Shown: positions 18,112-27,428 of the stretch, piece after piece
How the letters are laid out: each line of letters begins with the position of its first letter
Position numbering within the stretch: the first letter of the stretch is position 1
Assembly: GCF_042683045.1 (NCBI RefSeq)
Contig: NZ_JBHUIT010000002.1
Coordinates: forward strand, 186,001-250,000
Direction of reading: 5' to 3'
Source of the DNA: Luteolibacter algae
Lineage (GTDB): Bacteria > Verrucomicrobiota > Verrucomicrobiia > Verrucomicrobiales > Akkermansiaceae
DNA: 64,000 bases
Made by a program: the position numbers and the translations under genes
The notes under the pieces: generated by a model
Seen by the model: the letters and a program-made list of their open reading frames with translations, nothing else
Told to the model about the DNA's origin: nothing
Database searches by the model: none

Positions 18112-19005
18112 ATGATACGTTATCTGTCTTTTCCCGTCATTTTCGTCACGCAGTTTGCCGCCCATGCTTCTGCTCAGGAACCACCGGACGAGGCACTGGG
18201 AAAGGAGGCCTATCAAGCCAATTGCATGGCATGCCATCAGGCGGACCTCCGTCTGGTCGGCCCGTCATTGGTCGCCATCGCGGAAACCTATCCTCTGGAA
18301 AAGGAGGCGGAGTTCATCCAATGGGCGAAGGCTCCCGGTAAAAAGGATCCGAAACTCCTGCAAATGCCACCCATGTCCCATCTCCCGGATGAAACCCTTG
18401 CAGCGATTCACAAGTTCATGCTCGGGGAGGCAAAGGGAAAAACAGAGCAAAAGGCGGGAAGCCAGTATGATACCTACAAGGAGCCTGTGAGGGAGCTGCC
18501 ATACGTTGTCCGGGCATTTTTACCGGATGCCAGCCCGGCATCGGTAGCGGTGGTTTTGAAAGACGGCATTAGTCTCTGCTGGGATACGGAAGCCTGCCGC
18601 TTCCGCTATGCCTGGGCGGGCGATAAGACCCGGCTACGCCAGGGACATACCGTGGTGAACCTCCGGCAAAAGCCCTTTTACCGCGAGAGCGCACCCGCGC
18701 TATGGTCCTTCGCCGGAGATGACGAGCCGCAGTTTCATGGATATCGTCTGCACGAAGATGGCACGCCCGAGTTTGCCTATTCTTTCGGCGATATTGAAAT
18801 CCGGGAGCGAATCAGCAACGGCGCGGAAGCAGGCAGCTTTGTCCGCCATTTCACCCTGTCGAAACCCTTGGAAAAACTGAGCCTGAATCTTGAGCAGGAT
18901 TCCTCCGCACGGGTTTCCGCCGACAAGGGTGAGCTCAATAACCATACGCTGACGCTTACCGCCGGCGACACAAAGTCCTTCACCCTCACCATTTCAAAAC
19001 CATGA
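18112..19005 (+). CDS. Periplasmic class I cytochrome c with C-terminal uncharacterised domain
   Basis: 297 residues with a signal peptide (about 1-22). A single haem site CMACH lies at residues 38-42, with a likely distal Met in 'LLQMPPMSHLPDE' near 85, so residues about 25-105 form one class I cytochrome c. The remaining part ('VVRAFLPDASPASVAVVLKDG' onward) is beta-rich and resembles the C-terminal part of the cytochrome at 22620-24314, so the two share an unnamed domain. It overlaps the next gene by four bases (ATGA). The tight coupling to a sugar-dehydrogenase-like propeller suggests it accepts electrons from that protein. Confidence 0.85.
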   Translation: MIRYLSFPVIFVTQFAAHASAQEPPDEALGKEAYQANCMACHQADLRLVGPSLVAIAETYPLEKEAEFIQWAKAPGKKDPKLLQMPPMSHLPDETLAAIHKFMLGEAKGKTEQKAGSQYDTYKEPVRELPYVVRAFLPDASPASVAVVLKDGISLCWDTEACRFRYAWAGDKTRLRQGHTVVNLRQKPFYRESAPALWSFAGDDEPQFHGYRLHEDGTPEFAYSFGDIEIRERISNGAEAGSFVRHFTLSKPLEKLSLNLEQDSSARVSADKGELNNHTLTLTAGDTKSFTLTISKP

Positions 19006-21107
19006 AGTTTACCCGTTCACTTTGGATCCATTTCCTCGGCTGCACCTTACTGGCCGCCCCACTGTCGGTGGCTCAGCAATCCGATTGGTCACCTTACTAT
19101 TCCTTTGAAAAAGTGGCCTTGCCTAAGACGGTCGACCATCAGGTCGGCGGCTTGACCACCCTCAGCGACGGCCGGATCGCAGCCTGCTTCGACAGCGGCG
19201 AGGTTCTTTTTTACGAGCCGGAAACGGGAACCTGGAGCGAGTTCGCCCGTGGCCTGATGAGCCCTCTCGGACTCCTTGAGGAACCTTCCGGCTCCCTGCT
19301 TGTCATGCAGTGGGCAGAGCTGACGCGGCTCACCGACACCAATTCCGATGGCAAGGCGGACTTTTATGAAACCGTCTGCGACGACTTCGGCATCAGCGGA
19401 AACTATCACGAGTTCGCCTACGGCCCCGCCCGTGACAAGGACGGCAATCTCTACATCGCGCTCAACGTCGCATCCAACAATGGCGGCGTGTTTGAGCACG
19501 TCCGCGGTCCCTGGTCACCAATCGGGCTCGCGAAAGAACATATGGACGCCTCCAACGGCAAAAAAATCACTGACAAATACAAGAAGGATGCCGGCCGCAT
19601 GTTTTCCCGAGTTCCCCTGCGCGGCTGGGTGCTCAAGATCACACCCGAAGGCAAAATGGAACCCTTTGCCAGCGGTTTCCGCTCTCCGGACGGCATCGGC
19701 TTTGATGATGAGGGACGCCTTTGGGTTACCGACAACCAAGGCGACTGGAAAGCGACCAATCCTCTCTATCACGTGGAGCAGGGGAATTTTTACGGCCATC
19801 CGGCCTCGCTGATCTGGCAGGATGGCTGGGACGGGCGGAATCCTCTCGATGTGCCTGTCGAGGAGCTGGAGACCATGCGCACCAGAGAGGCGGCACTCAT
19901 CCCCTACGGAGACATGGCAAACTCTTTGACACAACCCATCCCGACGATTGATCCGGAGCTTTTCGGCCTGCCGCGGGGCGAGTTGCTCATTGGCGATATG
20001 AACCAGCCGAATCTGATTCGTTTCCTCAGCGAGGAGGTCGGAGGCACCGTGCAGGGAGCGGCAATTCCGTTTCTCTTTACCACCAGGCTGGGAATCGGCA
20101 ACCACCGCTTCACCTTCGGCAAAGACGGCGCACTCTGGATCGGCAAAACCCACCTGAAATGGGCGGGTGACGAGGGACTGCTGAAAGTCACTTGGAATCA
20201 GAAGCCGATGTTCCTCGTGGAAAAAGTCCAGCTTCTCGAAAACGGCTTTGAGATTCACTTCAACAAGCCACTCTCAACCGATGCCCCGGCCTGGAAAATC
20301 TCGCGACACACCTACCACTATCATGCCGATTACGGCTCGCCGCGCGTTGACCTGCAAAAGGTGGAGCCTTCGGAAATCTCCGTCAGCGAGGACCGCCGGT
20401 CGGTCCGGCTCGTCCTCCCCGAGATCAAGACAAACTACCTCTACTCCATCACTGCGGACCACGCCACCAGCGCGGATAAGGAAGCCCTGATGGGCCATGT
20501 GATGCACTACTTCGTGAACAAAGCCGCCACGGCGGAAGCGGAGTTCGAGGATCTCTTGGGCAGTGGCGATTTGTCGAAATTTTCCACCGGGGCGCAAGGC
20601 AAGTCATGGACGCTGAAGGATGGAGTTCTCTCGCGGGGTGCCAAAAAGGTTGGCAGCCTGAGAACCAAACAGAAATACAAGAATTTCGAGCTGAAATTTG
20701 ATTGGAAAATCAGCGCTGGCGGTAACAGCGGCGTAATTTACCGCAGCCAGAAGGGCAAGGGACTGGAATACCAGGTGCTCGACGATGCTGGCCACATCCG
20801 TGGAAAAACTCCCGCTACCTCTGCCTCCGCACTGTATGACCTCGCGGAACCCTCGGCGGAGAAAAACTGCCACCCGGCGGGCGAATGGAACAGCGCCCGC
20901 ATCGTCTCAAACGGGAATCACATCGAGCACTGGCTCAATGGCACCAAGGTTCTTGAGATCGAAATCGGAAGCGATGAGTGGAAGCGGAGTTTTACAAAAA
21001 GCAAATTCAAGGATCTCGAAAACTTTGCTGAAACGGAAAGCCCCATCGAATTCCAGGATCACGGCGCCGATGTCTTCTACCGGAACATCCTGATCCGCGA
21101 CCTTTAA
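19002..21107 (+). CDS. Sugar-dehydrogenase-like beta-propeller fused to 3-keto-disaccharide hydrolase (DUF1080)
   Basis: 701 residues with a signal peptide (1-24). Residues about 30-400 form a propeller with NHL/sorbosone-dehydrogenase-like blades ('LPLG/LGLLEEPSGSLLVMQWAEL', 'GFRSPDGIGFDDEGRLWVTDNQGDW'). After a linker region, residues about 525-701 match the DUF1080 / 3-keto-disaccharide hydrolase fold ('FELKFDWKISAGGNSGVIYRS', 'EWNSARIVSNGNHIEHWLNG', 'IEFQDHGADVFYRNILIRDL'). The known family role of the C-terminal part is cleavage of 3-keto glycosides. Having a dehydrogenase-like domain in the same chain suggests oxidation and cleavage in sequence. It follows the cytochrome gene with a four-base overlap. 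Whether the propeller binds PQQ or is catalytic cannot be told from sequence alone. Confidence 0.8.
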   Translation: MKFTRSLWIHFLGCTLLAAPLSVAQQSDWSPYYSFEKVALPKTVDHQVGGLTTLSDGRIAACFDSGEVLFYEPETGTWSEFARGLMSPLGLLEEPSGSLLVMQWAELTRLTDTNSDGKADFYETVCDDFGISGNYHEFAYGPARDKDGNLYIALNVASNNGGVFEHVRGPWSPIGLAKEHMDASNGKKITDKYKKDAGRMFSRVPLRGWVLKITPEGKMEPFASGFRSPDGIGFDDEGRLWVTDNQGDWKATNPLYHVEQGNFYGHPASLIWQDGWDGRNPLDVPVEELETMRTREAALIPYGDMANSLTQPIPTIDPELFGLPRGELLIGDMNQPNLIRFLSEEVGGTVQGAAIPFLFTTRLGIGNHRFTFGKDGALWIGKTHLKWAGDEGLLKVTWNQKPMFLVEKVQLLENGFEIHFNKPLSTDAPAWKISRHTYHYHADYGSPRVDLQKVEPSEISVSEDRRSVRLVLPEIKTNYLYSITADHATSADKEALMGHVMHYFVNKAATAEAEFEDLLGSGDLSKFSTGAQGKSWTLKDGVLSRGAKKVGSLRTKQKYKNFELKFDWKISAGGNSGVIYRSQKGKGLEYQVLDDAGHIRGKTPATSASALYDLAEPSAEKNCHPAGEWNSARIVSNGNHIEHWLNGTKVLEIEIGSDEWKRSFTKSKFKDLENFAETESPIEFQDHGADVFYRNILIRDL

Positions 21108-21128
21108 CCCTCCGACCTCTCTTCCACT

Positions 21129-22613
21129 GTGTCTCGATCTCTTCACCTAGCCTGCGTGCTGGCTTCGCTTCTGACCTCTGTGTCCCAGGCGGCGGTTGCT
21201 GCGAAAACCAATGTGCTCTTCATCTGCATCGATGATATGCGGCCCCAAACCGCCGCCTATGGGCAGAAGCACATGCTCACTCCGAACCTCGACAAAATCG
21301 CCTCCGAGGGGCGTTTGTTCCGCCGTCACTACGTGCAGGTGCCGACCTGTGGGCCTTCACGCGCTAGCATGCTGACAGGCAGGACACCACGCTCCGGTGA
21401 TGAGATCAATCACCACGCCCTGTCGAAAAAGCTCGCCGGGACGACCGAACCGGAGCAGCCCGAAACCCTGGTGCATCATTTCCGGCAGCATGGCTATCAC
21501 ACCGTCGGCATGGGAAAGATCAGCCACAGCGAGAACGGCTATCGATATGACAAGGAAACCAAAACCGGAGGCCCCGAGCTTCCCCACAGCTGGAGCGAGT
21601 TCGTAAAGCTGGAAATGCCGGAATGGAAGGGCTCGCTCCTCCACGGATTTGTTTCCGGAAAGGATCGGAAAAAAGGCGGGGTCGCCCCCTTCGAATCCGC
21701 GGAGGTGGAAGACATCGCCTATCCGGATGGCATGCTCGCAGAGCTTGCGAAAACCAAGCTGACGGAGCTCTCGGAGCACCAACAGCCCTTCTTTATGGCC
21801 GTAGGTTTCTACAAGCCTCATCTCCCTTTTACCGCACCCCGGAAATACTGGGATCTCTACGATCGCTCGGAGCTTCCCCTCTCGACCAACCCCGAACTCC
21901 CCGCCGCTGTCGATGCGGAATTTCTGCACAATAGCAACGAGTTCAGGAGCTATCGCGACCAACCCGAGCAGGCGGCCGCAGGGACACCGCTGTCCGATGA
22001 CTATGCACGCCAAATCATCCACGCCCATTGCGCGGCCGTCTCCTTCGTGGATGCCCAGGTGGGCAAGGTGCTCGATCATTTACGTGAAACCGGTCTGGAC
22101 AAAAACACCATCGTCGTCCTCTGGGGTGACCACGGTTGACACCTCGGTGACCACACAATCTGGGGAAAGCACAGCACCTTCGAGCGAGCCTTGAACAGCC
22201 TCCTGATCGTGCGGACCCCGGAGCTGGAAAAGCCCGGCATTCCCACCAATGGGCTGGTGGCCTCAATCGATCTCTATCCAACGCTCTGTGAACTAACCAA
22301 ACTCCCGCTACCCGACGGTCTCGACGGCGAAAGCTTCGCCAAACTCGTCCGCGATCCCGATCAATCCGGCAAAGATTTCGTCGCCAGCTTCTGGAACGAC
22401 ATCATCAGTCTACGGACCGATCGCTACCGCATGGCGCTCTTTCACAATGATCAGAAGGAAGAGATCATGCTTTTTGATCACCAGACAGACCCCGACGAAA
22501 CCACGAACATCGCCTCGCAGCACCCCGATGTCATTGGACGACTCAAGGCCATGGCAAAAGAGGCGAACCATGGCTTTCTCCCCCGTTTTCAAACCCAAAG
22601 CACCGCCCACTGA
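21129..22613 (+). pseudogene. Iduronate-2-sulfatase-like sulfatase interrupted by one in-frame TGA
   Basis: GTG start at 21129, signal peptide about 1-22, 'NVLFICIDD' (D35, D36) and formylglycine motif CGPSR with Cys74. The frame stops at TGA 22137-22139 after 336 residues and continues in the same frame to 22613. The text reads 'VVLWGDHG-stop-HLGDHTIWGKHSTFE', where related sulfatases have Trp (GDHGWxLGEH). Full read-through would give 494 residues, a normal length. The only defect is TGG to TGA. It may be a recent nonsense mutation, a base error or read-through. The truncated product would lack the last active-site strand and the C-terminal subdomain. The gene is 21 bases from the fused propeller gene and 6 bases before the next cytochrome gene. 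Confidence 0.85.
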
Positions 22614-22619
22614 TCTTTC

Positions 22620-24314
22620 ATGAAATACGCCTCCTTCCGCTCTCTCCTGATTGCCACCTCAATTCCTGTTCTCACCTCCGCGCTAGCAGCCCAGGACGAG
22701 AAAGTCCTGCAATTCGGCAGGGAAACTTTCACATCCTGCTCGCTTTGCCACGGTGCTGACGGACGTGGAGGCAAAGCTGGGGACATTGTCATGGCGCCGA
22801 GCCTTCACGACTCGGCTTTCGTCGGATCAAGCCCGGAAGCTCTCGTCGCGATTATTCTGAAAGGCATTCACAAAGAGGATGACAAATATCTTCAGGTGAT
22901 GGTTCCGCTGGAAGAGGCGCTCAATGACGAGCAAATCGCCGCAGTCAGCACCTATATCAGGAACGATTTCGCGGGGAAAAAAGGAGTTATCACTCCCAGG
23001 TTCGTGAAGAAGGTCCGCTCGGAGTTCAAATCGCGGACAACGGCATGGAAACGCAAGGAACTGGAGCAACTCCTGGCACGTCTGGAGGCCGGATCGCTGA
23101 TCTCCAACCTCAGATACTCGATTTACGAGGGGCATTGGGAAGAACTCCCGGACTTTTCCACCCTCAAGCCATCCCAAACCGGAAAAATCGCAGGCAACAA
23201 GCTCACTCTCAATGTCGTTGAGAACTCCCAGCGTGCCTTCGCGGCGGTTTTCGAGGGGGATCTCACTCTCAAGCATTCGGACGACTACGAGTTCGCCCTT
23301 TGGGCGCTCAACCAGGGAGCCCTCATCGTGGATGGGGAAAACATGCTCGTCACAAAGGGCGAAAATGCCGCGAGCATCACCACTGCCACGGAGAAACTCG
23401 AGGCAGGTGAACATACTTTCAAAGTCCATTATCTCTTCAATGGCGGCAAAGCCCGGCTAGCCCTCTCAATGACGAGCAAAACTCTCGGAGAGATCAATCT
23501 CGGCGACCGTCCCATCAGCAACGGCAAGAATAAAAAAGAAACCGATTACCCACCGATCGTGCTGCAGCCGGAACACGGCGAGGCCATCGTCCACCGGGCC
23601 TTTTTACCCGATGAAAAGCCGCGTGCCATCGCGGTCGGCTATCCGGGCGGCATCAACCTCTCCTGGAATGCCGGCACGCTGAACCTCGCCCAGATATGGC
23701 GGGGTCCGTTTCTGGATGTCGCACCCCACTGGAATCACCGCGGATCCGGCAGCCAACCCCTCGGCGGCCCGCGGCTGGCTCCGGCAAACGGCATGCCTTT
23801 CCAGATCCTCGAGAGCCTGGAAACACCTTGGGTGGCCTTCTCCGAAGCGAAAATCAAATATGAACGGGACACCGCGAACCCGCAGAAACAGATCACCTTC
23901 GACATCGAGCACCCCGACTACCAGTTCGTCGGTTACCGCCTCGATGAAAAACGTTTCCCGACATTTATCTACCGCTACCGGAGCCTGGAAATCACCGATA
24001 CGTTTGCTCCAGCGACACTGGAAGGGCAGGATGCCATTGTGCGCACGCTGAAACTCCAGGGGGAACCTGAAGCCAATCTCTATCTCCGCATCTGCGATAC
24101 GTATTCTTCCGACAAGGAAGTTAAAGAAAACGAATGGATCACCACTGACAAGCTATCCATCAAACTGGAAGGAGCGCTGCCTCTCGCCCGAAAATCCACA
24201 GAGCAGTCCGAAATCCTCGCCCGCATCGAAAAGCCGGGCGAAATCAAGATCACCTATCGCTGGTTGGCACCCCGCAAAACCTCAAGCCCGGACACGAAAC
24301 CGTCCAAACCGTAA
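22620..24314 (+). CDS. Periplasmic cytochrome c with PA14-like middle and shared C-terminal domain
   Basis: 564 residues with a signal peptide (1-24). Haem site CSLCH is at residues 40-44, followed by a class I cytochrome c domain to about 120. Residues about 160-295 look like a PA14-type beta-barrel ('YSIYEGHWEELPDFSTL', 'GEHTFKVHYLFNGGKARL'), a fold often used for carbohydrate binding. The C-terminal part ('IVHRAFLPDEKPRAIAVGYPGG' onward) resembles that of the cytochrome at 18112-19005. It precedes a second propeller protein by 41 bases, repeating the cytochrome-propeller order. It probably carries electrons from that propeller while binding a glycan; this is inference. Confidence 0.82.
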   Translation: MKYASFRSLLIATSIPVLTSALAAQDEKVLQFGRETFTSCSLCHGADGRGGKAGDIVMAPSLHDSAFVGSSPEALVAIILKGIHKEDDKYLQVMVPLEEALNDEQIAAVSTYIRNDFAGKKGVITPRFVKKVRSEFKSRTTAWKRKELEQLLARLEAGSLISNLRYSIYEGHWEELPDFSTLKPSQTGKIAGNKLTLNVVENSQRAFAAVFEGDLTLKHSDDYEFALWALNQGALIVDGENMLVTKGENAASITTATEKLEAGEHTFKVHYLFNGGKARLALSMTSKTLGEINLGDRPISNGKNKKETDYPPIVLQPEHGEAIVHRAFLPDEKPRAIAVGYPGGINLSWNAGTLNLAQIWRGPFLDVAPHWNHRGSGSQPLGGPRLAPANGMPFQILESLETPWVAFSEAKIKYERDTANPQKQITFDIEHPDYQFVGYRLDEKRFPTFIYRYRSLEITDTFAPATLEGQDAIVRTLKLQGEPEANLYLRICDTYSSDKEVKENEWITTDKLSIKLEGALPLARKSTEQSEILARIEKPGEIKITYRWLAPRKTSSPDTKPSKP

Positions 24315-24355
24315 GCCGCGAATCATCGGTAGAACTCCATTTCAGAAAACAGCCC

Positions 24356-25840
24356 ATGAATACCCGATTTTCCCCATCTCTGATCACCGCGCTCGCCGCA
24401 GCCGCTCTGCACGGCACTGCCTTTTGCGAGGAGCCGAAAGAGTCGGACTACTACACCATTACCTCCTTCCAAGCCCCCGAAGGAGTCTCCGCGGAAGTGA
24501 CCGGCATCACCCTGATGCCTGAAGACAAGGTCGCCGTCTGCACCCGGCGGGGGCAGGTCTGGACGATCGAGAATGCCTTCGCCCATCCCAGAACCCCTGC
24601 GAAGTGGAACCTTTTCGCGGAATATCTCCACGAGCCACTCGGACTTGCCTATAGGGACGGATGGCTCTACGCGGTGCAACGCCCCGAGGTCACCCGCATC
24701 AAGGATGAGGACGGAGATGGCCGCGCCGACTACTTCGAATGCGTCAGCGACGACTGGGGCATCAACGGAACGAACCATGAATACACCTTCGGTTCCCGTT
24801 TCGACAAGGAAGGCAATCTTTGGTGCGCTCTTTGCCTCACCGGCTCATTCACCTCGGATTCCATGTATCGCGGCTGGATCCTACGCGTCAATGAAGACGG
24901 CACCATGACTCCCACCGCCTCCGGCGTGCGCTCGCCGGGCGGTGTCGGATTCAATGCCGAAGGAGACGCGTTCTACACAGACAACCAGGGCGCGTGGAAC
25001 GGGTCGAGTTCCCTGAAATGGATCAAGCCGGGCTCCTATCAAGGCAACCCCAATGGCAACATCTGGTATGAATACGCCGGTGATGTGATGGGAGAAAAGC
25101 CTCCACATCCCGACTACGAGACCGACGATCGCATCGAAGCGGTGCGCGAGCGGACACCCACCTTCATCCCGCCGGCCGTCATCTTTCCCCACCAGACTGT
25201 CGGGAACTCTCCCACCGGTATAGAACCCGATCTGAGCGAGGGAAAATTCGGCCCCTTTGGCGGTCAAGTCTTCGTCGCGGAACAAACACTTTCCCGGGTT
25301 CACCGCGTTTTCCTCGAGAAGGTCAACGGCTTTTACCAAGGCGCGATGTTCCCGTTTCTCGAAGGATTCAGCAGCGGCAACATCGGCCTTCTTCTAACGG
25401 AAAGTGGCGTAATGTTCACCGGCGGATCGAATCGTGGCTGGGGTGCCAAGGGCGGTAAACCCTACAGCTTCGAACGGGTCGACTGGACCGGCAAGACGCC
25501 TTTCGAAGTCCATGAAATGCGTGTCCGTGCCGATGGATTCGAGCTCACCTTCACCCAGCCCATTGACAGACAAAGCGCCACAGCGGACGCCTTGGAAATG
25601 GAAGCTTTCACCTACGGCTATGGAAAGAAATACGGGAGCCCGGAGCTGGATATCGTCCACCCGCAGCTGAGTATCTCTTCCGTGGCCGATGATGGCAAAA
25701 GCCTCGTCATCAAAGTCGACCCGATGACCAAGGGCCATGTGCATGCCTTGAGCCTTGCCGGTCTCCGGAATGAGGCAGGACAGCCTCTGCTCCACGCCGA
25801 TGCCTACTATACGCTCAACGAAATCCCCTCGGAAAAATAG
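24356..25840 (+). CDS. Sugar-dehydrogenase-like beta-propeller protein
   Basis: 494 residues with a signal peptide (1-23). The propeller has blocks parallel to those of the protein at 19002-21107: 'EPLGLAYRDGWLYAVQRPEVTRIKDEDGDGRAD', 'GVRSPGGVGFNAEGDAFYTDNQGAWNGSS' and a shared C-terminal 'FEVHEMRVRADGFELTFTQP' region. It lacks the DUF1080 domain. Known relatives are annotated as glucose/sorbosone dehydrogenase-like and are common next to cytochromes in this phylum. It sits between cytochrome 22620 and sulfatase 25896, all on one strand with gaps of 41 and 55 bases. The substrate and cofactor are unknown. Confidence 0.75.
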   Translation: MNTRFSPSLITALAAAALHGTAFCEEPKESDYYTITSFQAPEGVSAEVTGITLMPEDKVAVCTRRGQVWTIENAFAHPRTPAKWNLFAEYLHEPLGLAYRDGWLYAVQRPEVTRIKDEDGDGRADYFECVSDDWGINGTNHEYTFGSRFDKEGNLWCALCLTGSFTSDSMYRGWILRVNEDGTMTPTASGVRSPGGVGFNAEGDAFYTDNQGAWNGSSSLKWIKPGSYQGNPNGNIWYEYAGDVMGEKPPHPDYETDDRIEAVRERTPTFIPPAVIFPHQTVGNSPTGIEPDLSEGKFGPFGGQVFVAEQTLSRVHRVFLEKVNGFYQGAMFPFLEGFSSGNIGLLLTESGVMFTGGSNRGWGAKGGKPYSFERVDWTGKTPFEVHEMRVRADGFELTFTQPIDRQSATADALEMEAFTYGYGKKYGSPELDIVHPQLSISSVADDGKSLVIKVDPMTKGHVHALSLAGLRNEAGQPLLHADAYYTLNEIPSEK

Positions 25841-25895
25841 TAGCCTCCAATAACTCCAGCCAAACGCTTCAAAACACACCAACCCTCCCCGAAGG

Positions 25896-27428
25896 ATGAA
25901 ACTCAAACCTCTCACATTCCTATTTCTCGGCATCTTTGCCGCCGCATCACCGGCCATGGCCGAGAACGAGCGCCCACCCAACATCATTTTCATCATGACC
26001 GATGACCATGATCGGGAAACCATGGGAAGCTTCGGCGGCGAAGTGAAAACCCCGCACATCGACCAGCTCGCCGCAGATGGATTGCGTTTTTCCCAATTCA
26101 CCACCACCTCTCCGGTCTGCACGCCTACCCGCTACACCACGCTCTCCGGACGCTACGCCGGCAAAGCCCAAAAAATGGTCCAGGAGGGCAAAAAAGCGAA
26201 GCCCAACGAGCCCGTATCACTCGGGTGGAACACCTCCTTGGAGATCGACCGCCCCAACCTCCCGAAGACTCTCCAGGCCGCAGGCTACCGCACCGGCATG
26301 GTCGGCAAATGGCATTTGGGAGGAGTGGATTCCAAGAGCCTGGATGTCCCTGCGGGCTTCGGAGCCAAGAGCAAACTCACCGATCCAGCCATCGACAGCT
26401 ACCTCAAGCAGCGGCAGGAAAAATGGTGCGAGGCCATGAAGGAAAACTTCGGCTTCGACTACGCTTCCCGCGTCTACAAAAGCAACATCAACACCAAGGG
26501 CAAGGAGCCAAAGGCCAAGGAATTCCACAACATGGAGTGGATCGTCGAAGGAGCCCAGGAGTTCATCCGCCAGAGCAAGGATCAGCCATTTTTCCTCTAC
26601 ATGGCAACCACCGTGCCCCACGGCCCCCAGCCGACTCCATCGCTCTACCAGGATTCCCGCATCACCGTCGCGGGGCTCCTCGATGAGGCACCGGAAACCG
26701 GCATGCCCAGCCGCACAAGCGTCCTGGAACGTGCAAAAGAGGCAGGCATTCCCAAGGATCTCGCGTGGACCATCTGGCTTGATGACGGCATCGGCGCGGT
26801 CCGTCGCACCGTGGAGGAACTCGGCCTGTTGGAAAATACGATCATTATCGTCATGAGCGACCAGGAGGCGGTCGGAAAAGGCTCGCTCTACGACCGTGGA
26901 GTCGGCGCCCCATGCATCGCTTCGTGGAAAGGCAGCAAGTCCGCCGGGACCACCTCCGACGTGATGGCCCAGAATGTGGATTGGGCACCGACCCTACTGG
27001 AGATTGCCAGCATTCCTCTCCCTCCGAGAATCGAGGCGGACGGGAAAAGCTTCGCTCCGCTACTCCGGGGCGAGACGCTTCCGGCGGATTGGCGGACATC
27101 CGCCTACTACGAGATCGGCCTCATGCGGGGCGTGCGCACCGATAAGTTCAAATACGTCGCCGTTCGTTTTCCGGAGGGCACCAAAGTCGATGCCAGTGCC
27201 GAGTTCGGCACCAGCGAGATCCCGATGTTCAATCAGTTCAAGCGCCGGGAGGCGGAGTTTCCACACTGGTGGGACGCTGATCAGCTCTACGATCTGGAGA
27301 AAGATCCCGAGGAAAAGAACAACCTGGCGACCAATCCCGAATATGCGGAAGTCCTGGCTGAAATGAAAAGAGAACTCAGCCAACATTTAAAGGAACTGCC
27401 ATATGGCTACGCGGAATTCACCCGCTGA
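25896..27428 (+). CDS. Secreted sulfatase with CTPTR active-site motif
   Basis: 510 residues with a signal peptide (1-22). It has 'NIIFIMTDD' (D36, D37) and the formylglycine motif CTPTR with Cys75. The Ser of the common CxPSR form is replaced by Thr, which still fits CxPxR. 'TTVPHGPQ' and 'IIIVMSDQEAVGKGSLYDRG' mark the later active-site strand; the usual Asp-His/Asn pair reads Asp-Gln here. 'MVGKWHLGG' is a standard sulfatase block. It closes the probable operon that begins at 18112. Its lower similarity to the 605-residue pair suggests a different sulfatase subfamily and sulfate position. Confidence 0.88.
   Translation: MKLKPLTFLFLGIFAAASPAMAENERPPNIIFIMTDDHDRETMGSFGGEVKTPHIDQLAADGLRFSQFTTTSPVCTPTRYTTLSGRYAGKAQKMVQEGKKAKPNEPVSLGWNTSLEIDRPNLPKTLQAAGYRTGMVGKWHLGGVDSKSLDVPAGFGAKSKLTDPAIDSYLKQRQEKWCEAMKENFGFDYASRVYKSNINTKGKEPKAKEFHNMEWIVEGAQEFIRQSKDQPFFLYMATTVPHGPQPTPSLYQDSRITVAGLLDEAPETGMPSRTSVLERAKEAGIPKDLAWTIWLDDGIGAVRRTVEELGLLENTIIIVMSDQEAVGKGSLYDRGVGAPCIASWKGSKSAGTTSDVMAQNVDWAPTLLEIASIPLPPRIEADGKSFAPLLRGETLPADWRTSAYYEIGLMRGVRTDKFKYVAVRFPEGTKVDASAEFGTSEIPMFNQFKRREAEFPHWWDADQLYDLEKDPEEKNNLATNPEYAEVLAEMKRELSQHLKELPYGYAEFTR

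Noticed and set aside
22137..22180. Selenocysteine insertion at the sulfatase TGA
   Set aside because: The position is Trp in relatives, not Cys, and no convincing SECIS-type hairpin directly follows the TGA.
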